Shown piece after piece: positions 8,913 to 14,068 of a DNA stretch of 14,068 nucleotides (positions within the stretch are counted from its first letter, which is position 1; every line of letters starts with the position of its first letter). Made by a program: the position numbers and the translations under genes. The stretch spans positions 1 through 14,068 of the forward strand of contig JABVXV010000696.1 in the NCBI GenBank assembly GCA_013365325.1, read 5' to 3'. The DNA comes from Dipetalonema caudispina (taxonomy: Eukaryota > Nematoda > Chromadorea > Rhabditida > Onchocercidae). Below the pieces are notes generated by a model, which saw nothing but the letters and a program-made list of their open reading frames with translations, made no database searches and was not told the DNA's origin.

Positions 8913-10990
8913 TAATTTTAGAAAATATGAAATAGCCGAAATCAATCAATCAATTATTTACTTTCATTTGCAACATTGCTATGTAATAAGTAACGTAAAA
9001 AGTATTTAAAAGAAATAAATCAATAATTCATATCTTTTATTATTGTTACGCAAATTTCCATTGAACATATCAATACAAATGCCAAATATATACAATAGCT
9101 AAGAGAAAAAAAAAAAAGAAAATTGGATTGAAAAGTTTGATCGAAAATAGAATATTCCCAAAGAAGCATAAGCTATTATTCTGGAAATGGAAAATAATTG
9201 AGAATTTTGTTAGCATTTTGTCTTCATCATCAATCAAACACTCCAATTTTTAATGTCTTTTTTATTTGGATCGCTAACACTTGACATTTGAAGTCTTTCC
9301 TATTTTCATATTTAGTAAATTTAAGAATGGAGCATAATTTCAATCGAAAAATTTACTGCATTTAACGGAAAAAGATTGGGAATTTTATAATTTGATTTCT
9401 CGAAAATTCCCTGCTTTTTCCATTTCCGATTTCCATGGTGGAATGCGGTGACTTTTATTAGCAAATGTCACAAGGAGGGATACCAAACTACAGGCAAATT
9501 AAAACGAAATATTGATAGATAGATAATGACTACATCCAGAAAAACTGTTCAGCAATCCGTAAGCTGTTCAATAAATCTTTTTCATCAGGGCCAAAAAATT
9601 TACTAGTCGTAGATACAAAGGGAAATGAATTTTTGTTACATTACATTAAGTTTGAAATAGTTGCAGCCATTTTATATAAAGAAAATTGAGTGTAATTCAA
9701 GTGACTGAATTAAAATTAATTAAGTTAAAAGATTGCCTATTAGTTGAAAGGGAAAAAGATAATTATAAAGACAATAAATACTTGTCATTTAACACTACAT
9801 TGTTGGTAAAAAAAAAATCAAGTGACAAACAAGCTGTAATTTGACTTGTCTTCTCCAAACTTTATTAAGTAAAGAATCTTAATTTGTCGTTTTTCTCTTG
9901 TTATGTTAGCAAAAATTTACTTAGCTAATAGTGAATTGAATTAATTGTTAACCTCGGATAAAAATTAATTAATCTGAAAAATATTAAATATCTCAGTGAA
10001 ATATACTATTAAAAAAAATTTCCTTCAATTTCTTTTTTTTTTTAATGTTATCATTCTTCTATCAAATTCTATCATTTTCAATTATGACTGAATGCAGAAC
10101 TTTTTGATTTTCTGATTATACACAAAGGTATATTGAAATTTGAAATAAAATTTAGCATTCATTCATAAAACAATACTGATGAATATCTCCAAGAAAACTG
10201 AACATGTCAATTTTGAATCAAAAATTATTTATAAAAAGAAGAAAAGATTGCAATTAATTATTCCTATTATTCCAATACTCCAAAATCAATCTGCCATCTG
10301 CCCACAAATTATTTATAATTTCGGATTAGTAAAACGAAAACCGAGCACATTGCATTACTTTCATAGATTTATGCAAAAATAGAAATTTTATCTTGAATTA
10401 CAAATCGATATCAATTCAACATTATTTTCATAAATTTGATCTAAAACAAAAATAGATTTGAAGTTTTTTGGCGATGAATATTTGACTCATTGAGGTATTT
10501 CATCTCTCGTAATGAAATACTTGAGTAGAAGAAGAATTATATTCAATTTATAAAGCAAGTATTATATATTCCTCTTCACTTTATAATACGAAAAAAAAAA
10601 CATTGAATTTTATCCAACATTTCGAATTTAAAATGAAAACGGTGATAATGACACGATAAAATGATAATAATAGTAATAACAATTAATAACGGTAATGATA
10701 ATAATAATAGTTATAATAATAATAATGATTTGATGGAAATACATTTTTATTGAAATTACAACAAATTACGGGAATAAGGCCAAAAACGATTGCACTGCAT
10801 TGCAAGCATAGATAAATTCATATTTTACACAGTCTTCGTATAATTGCATTGACCTTTAACCTCGTGCAATTAAACTATAAAAAAGTTGTGGATACTATTT
10901 AATTATAAAATGAAATTTTTAACATTAAAATATTTCGCAAGAAATGAAAAGAAAAAAACGACAGTCATTTCTTCAACTATTACTTGATCA
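8913..10990. other. Upstream flank of the ITM2-like gene, no gene seen
   Basis: This stretch presumably holds the promoter of the ITM2-like gene. No promoter motif is decisive. The 9-mer TGACATTTG (9282-9290) recurs inverted as CAAATGTCA (9462-9470), beside a locally less AT-rich segment at about 9433-9495. A 67-codon plus-strand open frame at 10179-10382 has no recognisable domain and is probably chance. Confidence 0.4.
10643..10730. repeat. Imperfect (TAA)n microsatellite
   Basis: GATAATAATAGTAATAACAA and related trinucleotide units run through the interval, with interruptions such as GGTAATG. Simple repeat. Confidence 0.85.
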
Positions 10991-10997
10991 AGAATGG

Positions 10998-11036
10998 CAT
11001 TAACGCTTATTGTATTTATACAAATAAGCGTTAATG
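10998..11036. repeat. Perfect 14-bp inverted repeat (hairpin)
   Basis: CATTAACGCTTATT (10998-11011) pairs exactly with AATAAGCGTTAATG (11023-11036). Three further loop pairs (GTA with TAC) are possible across a one-base bulge. There is no downstream U-tract role to assign in a eukaryote. It could be a hairpin RNA, a short foldback element or chance. Confidence 0.8.
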
Positions 11037-11284
11037 TTTGAGTAAAACAATAAAGAATGAAGAATGAATCAAAGCGTCCAATCTTATCAATAATTTTCTT
11101 GACAAGCACGTGATACCATTACTGATCGGCTCAAATATAGCAAACGATATTTGGCTAATATCATTAATTACATTCCATAGCTTCCATTTAATGCATGATC
11201 AAAAATCTATTTCGAATAATTTCTTTTTCAAATTGAGCATGTTAAGAAAAAAGAAAAAGAAAACTGATGTTTTTTGTTAAAATT

Positions 11285-11420
11285 AGAGAAAAGCGGGGAT
11301 TCATCGGGGAAGATTACGGGCGGTGAAGGATGACATTACCAATACCGCCATGCCACGATCCTACTAAATGTTGTGGTAGCATACTGGATAAAGGCCATTA
11401 GTACAATGCAAGGGTATTAT
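11285..11420. other. GC-rich island with two adjacent stem-loops, function unknown
   Basis: Base composition rises to about half G+C around 11290-11350, far above the surroundings. GGCGGT (11319-11324) can pair with ACCGCC (11344-11349). Immediately after, ATGC-CAC (11350-11356) can pair with GTG-GTA-GCAT (11373-11382) with a three-base bulge. A plus-strand frame from an AG at 11284-11285 also reads 26 codons to a TAA. It may be a structured RNA, a terminal exon, or a promoter element; none is proven. Confidence 0.35.
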
Positions 11421-11432
11421 AAATCGAATTTG

Positions 11433-11489
11433 TTTCCTCCTTTCTTTCTTTCTTTCGTTCCTTTCACTCTTTTCTTCTTCTTCTATTAG
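11433..11489 (+). other. Long polypyrimidine tract ending in AG
   Basis: TTTCCTCCTTTCTTTCTTTC-type repeats run for about 50 bases and end CTATTAG at 11489. It could be a simple (TTTC)n repeat or act as a strong splice acceptor for a plus-strand transcript. Confidence 0.4.
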
Positions 11490-11629
11490 CTTATCGAACA
11501 TTTTCCATTTAGAATGTTGGGAAGCTGAAGCTTAAAACCAAATGGAGCATAGATTTGAGTCCTATAAACAGCCTAAGCTAAAAAGCCTAGCAAATGATAA
11601 AGAGCACAGCATAATATTATTGGGTAAGA

Positions 11630-11760
11630 CCTATATATATATATGCATACGTGAACACATTTGCTCGATGTTTACGCATACTTTAATACATATATGCCTT
11701 ATATATACATATACATACGTGAACACGTACGCTGTATATACGCACACACATACGTAAATA
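11630..11760. repeat. TA/CA-rich microsatellite with internal duplication
   Basis: TATATATATATATGCATACG leads into CATACGTGAACAC at 11646-11658, which recurs exactly at 11714-11726, 68 bases on. The second unit ends in GCACACACATACG. The plus-strand open frame across it is low-complexity and not a gene. Confidence 0.75.
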
Positions 11761-12062
11761 GCCATAAAATGCGTACAAACATCCATAATATAAAATAAAC
11801 TAACTTCTCATCAATTCTTTCTTCTAAGGATTTATTTGTTAGTTATGCAATTTCCACTTTTTTTTCCACTTCTTATCAGTTTTAATAATTTCATGTTTTT
11901 TGAAAAGTCTCATTTCACTTCCTTTACATATATGACAATCAATAAAAGTAAAATTCCGGAAGCTATTCAAAAATTCAATTGTTAAATTTAAATGATGCGA
12001 TGATGGATTTGTTGCGATTTTGACAAGAAGTTGAAGATCGGAAAGAATAATTTTGGAATTTG

Positions 12063-12080
12063 TATATATATATATATATA
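12063..12080. repeat. (TA)9 microsatellite
   Basis: Nine uninterrupted TA units. It lies inside a minus-strand open frame (12183-11839) and translates there as alternating Tyr and Ile, which argues against that frame being a conserved gene. Confidence 0.95.
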
Positions 12081-12205
12081 TGGACAGATCGACATCTTTA
12101 TTTGCATGAATAAATAATATTTTTAGATGGGAAAACACTGCGAATACGAACATTGCAAATAAATATAGCAAACATTTATGCAATTAATAGAAAATGATTT
12201 TTTTT

Positions 12206-12312
12206 TTACTGTACCATCGCTTTTCTTTTCTTCTTTAGCTCACTATATTATAAATTACTGTATTTATCATTTGTAAATACAGTAATTTTTTTATAAATTA
12301 CTGTAGTAATTT
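12206..12312. repeat. Cluster of TTACTGTA palindromes, possible MITE remnant
   Basis: AAATTACTGTATTTA (12252-12266) and its exact reverse complement (12274-12288) form a 15-bp stem with a 7-base loop. A second palindrome, AAATTAC-TGTA-GTAATTT, follows at 12295-12312. TTACTGTA or its complement occurs four times (12206, 12255, 12278, 12298). This density suggests a foldback or MITE fragment, but no element ends or target duplication could be fixed. Confidence 0.6.
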
Positions 12313-14068
12313 GGTAATAGTTTTACTTGGCAAAATAAATTAAATTTCGGTGATTTGATCAATTTTTTGCTTAATCATGATTATGTATAGCAAAATACAT
12401 TAGGATATAAGGATAGAAAGATAATTTGGATCGATTTGATTTGATTTGACATTAGAAATATTATGGTTTCAAATATTTGATACCTTACAAACTTTACTGC
12501 TTGGTGATCATCACTATAAGTTTATATATCTGGCAGATTATCAACGAGAAATACAAATCATAACATTTGGATTTAGGAATCATGAAATCATTGATTGATG
12601 GATTTTTATAATCATTCCGATTTGTTCAGTTTTTCAGAACCTTTGGTAATATTAATTAATGATTTGTTCTAAAATATATTGGTCGATCAAAATCATTCTC
12701 ATACGGCCAATTAGATTAAAATATTAAAAGGAGAAAATATTATAAAATACGAAGTGGACTGAAAATATTCTTATGTAATTATTATTAAATTAAAATTTGA
12801 TCAATTACGCAAATTACTTAATCGGTATAAAATAACAAAAATTTTTAGAAAATTAAATTTCTTTCTTTTTTTGCCTCCAAGGTTTTCACATCATTTTTTT
12901 TTTTTTTGGAAAATTTGTCCCTGAAAGCAATCACTTGGCTTTTTTTTTGTTTTTCAGCCTGATAAATTAGCTATCCTTTATTGCCTTTCATTTTGCATGA
13001 GAAAAGAATGGAGAAAGTGGCACCTAATTGTAATATCATTCTGCATTGTCTTGAAGGGATCATTTAATTAAATTGATCAAATACACACGAACAAATAAGA
13101 ATTGATAAAAATATTGCAAATAAATCGATCTTTGTCGAAAAGAGGCAATAGATTATTTTAATTGCAATTTTGGAATGAAATAATGAAAAATTAAATATTG
13201 CATGATAACTGGGTGCCAATAAAATGTCTAATCATATATTATTTCAAAAATGATTTACAAAAAAAGGAGTATGAATTGAAATTTCAGCCTAAAGATAGCA
13301 AGCATTTCAAATTTGTCATATGTTCGTCCTAATGCTAGCTTAACTGGCCTGATAGATGTAATAATTAAAATGAACAGTTCGACGGTTATCATTATTAGGA
13401 AGTCAGTATTACTTAATCATTGTAATTGAGTTATTAAAGGAAAATGCATTTTACATTGAATAAATCGACTGTTTTTGATATGTCAGAATCATTATTAATG
13501 CATGAAATTCGGTTATCCCGGATATTATCGGTGGTTATCTCATATCACCTTTGAATTTAGTAGTTTGTAAAAGATTGCACTACATTTGATTTGTGTGAGA
13601 AATGCATAATCGAACTTTTAATACAATTCAACTACAAAGATTATATTTGTTAAGAAGTTGTTTGACTTTTTTTTTACTACTCATTTCTTCCCAAAATGTG
13701 TAACATTTCGATTTCTACAACTATCGTCATATTTCCGGATATCTTAAAGTATAATATTTTCATAAGTTTAAAAATTTCTTTTTTCTTTTTTCTCCCGAAA
13801 GTTATATTCACAATATTTTTTTATTATCAACCAAAAAAGAAAGGTTTTTTGTCAGCCAGAAGAAAACGACTTTTTTTTGTTTATCATTTAGGTGTAAATC
13901 ATTTATGTAGGTCAATTAGAACAGGTATTCATTGCTTGAGAAGAGGGAGAGAGAGAGAAAGGGAGAAATGAATAATTTAAATCCTTTTTTTCGCAACTTT
14001 ATCGGCAAATTATGCGCTTTTGGGGATTTCATCGACAAATTAGTCTATGTTTTTTTTTTCTGTTTTTT
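12313..14068. other. AT-rich stretch without a proven gene
   Basis: Two acceptor-led open stretches on the plus strand (12958-13071 and 13288-13429) and an ATG-started low-complexity frame at 13696-13971 are present, but none shows a recognisable domain or joins to another exon in phase. A short (GA)n tract lies at about 13939-13966, and three GGTTATC motifs lie at 13384, 13511 and 13533. Confidence 0.4.

Noticed and set aside
10179..10382. 67-codon plus-strand frame
   Set aside because: It has an ATG but no recognisable domain, and its Lys/Ile/Asn-rich composition is what AT-rich DNA gives by chance.
10903..11109. 68-codon minus-strand frame
   Set aside because: It starts at GTG, is hydrophobic by composition, and crosses the perfect hairpin at 10998-11036.
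11839..12183. 114-codon minus-strand open frame resembling a secreted protein
   Set aside because: It begins at TTG, spans a (TA)9 microsatellite read as Tyr-Ile repeats, and ends in a Lys/Trp run from A-rich DNA. No domain is recognised.
13696..13971. 91-codon plus-strand frame from an ATG
   Set aside because: Runs of Phe and a terminal (GA)n-encoded Arg-Glu repeat indicate low-complexity DNA. No homology is recognised.
1..14068. Spliced-leader RNA, tRNA, 5S rRNA or transposase genes
   Set aside because: No cloverleaf, no recognisable nematode SL1 sequence and no transposase motifs were found by eye on either strand.

Overview
The window looks like nuclear DNA of a nematode, most likely a filarial-type (clade III) species. 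It is very AT-rich and gene-poor, with short phase-compatible exons, GT..AG introns of 0.2 to 1.4 kb, and T-rich AG sites just upstream of both start codons that suit spliced-leader trans-splicing. No operon-style prokaryotic coding, rRNA, tRNA, CRISPR array, virus or recognisable transposase was seen. The species assignment is an inference from composition and gene structure only.

Two protein genes can be supported, both on the minus strand. The first (8899 down to 4999) has five exons and encodes a 256-residue type II membrane protein of the ITM2/BRI family. It has a short cytoplasmic tail, one transmembrane helix, a BRICHOS domain with its conserved Asp and two Cys, a furin site RYKR, and a 24-residue C-terminal peptide. 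The parts line up in order with vertebrate ITM2 proteins, and total length is close to ITM2B (about 266). The second gene (3432, or 3456, down to 2794) has two exons and encodes a small secreted protein of 143 to 151 residues. It has a signal peptide, a cysteine-free helical mature chain and no family I recognise. It lies about 1.6 kb downstream of the ITM2-like gene on the same strand.

Layout: 1-2790 is non-coding with a degenerate minisatellite (about 660-1190). 2794-3432 is the secreted-protein gene. 3433-4998 is intergenic and includes a 46-bp direct duplication. 4999-8899 is the ITM2-like gene, with repeat-rich introns. 8905-14068 is largely intergenic, with hairpins, microsatellites, a GC-rich structured island near 11.3 kb and a few unproven exon-like stretches on the plus strand.

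The most interesting observations are three. The predicted furin-released peptide of the ITM2-like protein has no cysteines, unlike vertebrate Bri peptides. A stop codon sits immediately past its last splice donor and would remove that peptide if the intron is retained. The GC-rich island at 11.3 kb can fold into two adjacent stem-loops. I see no convincing evidence of a wholly new multi-gene system.
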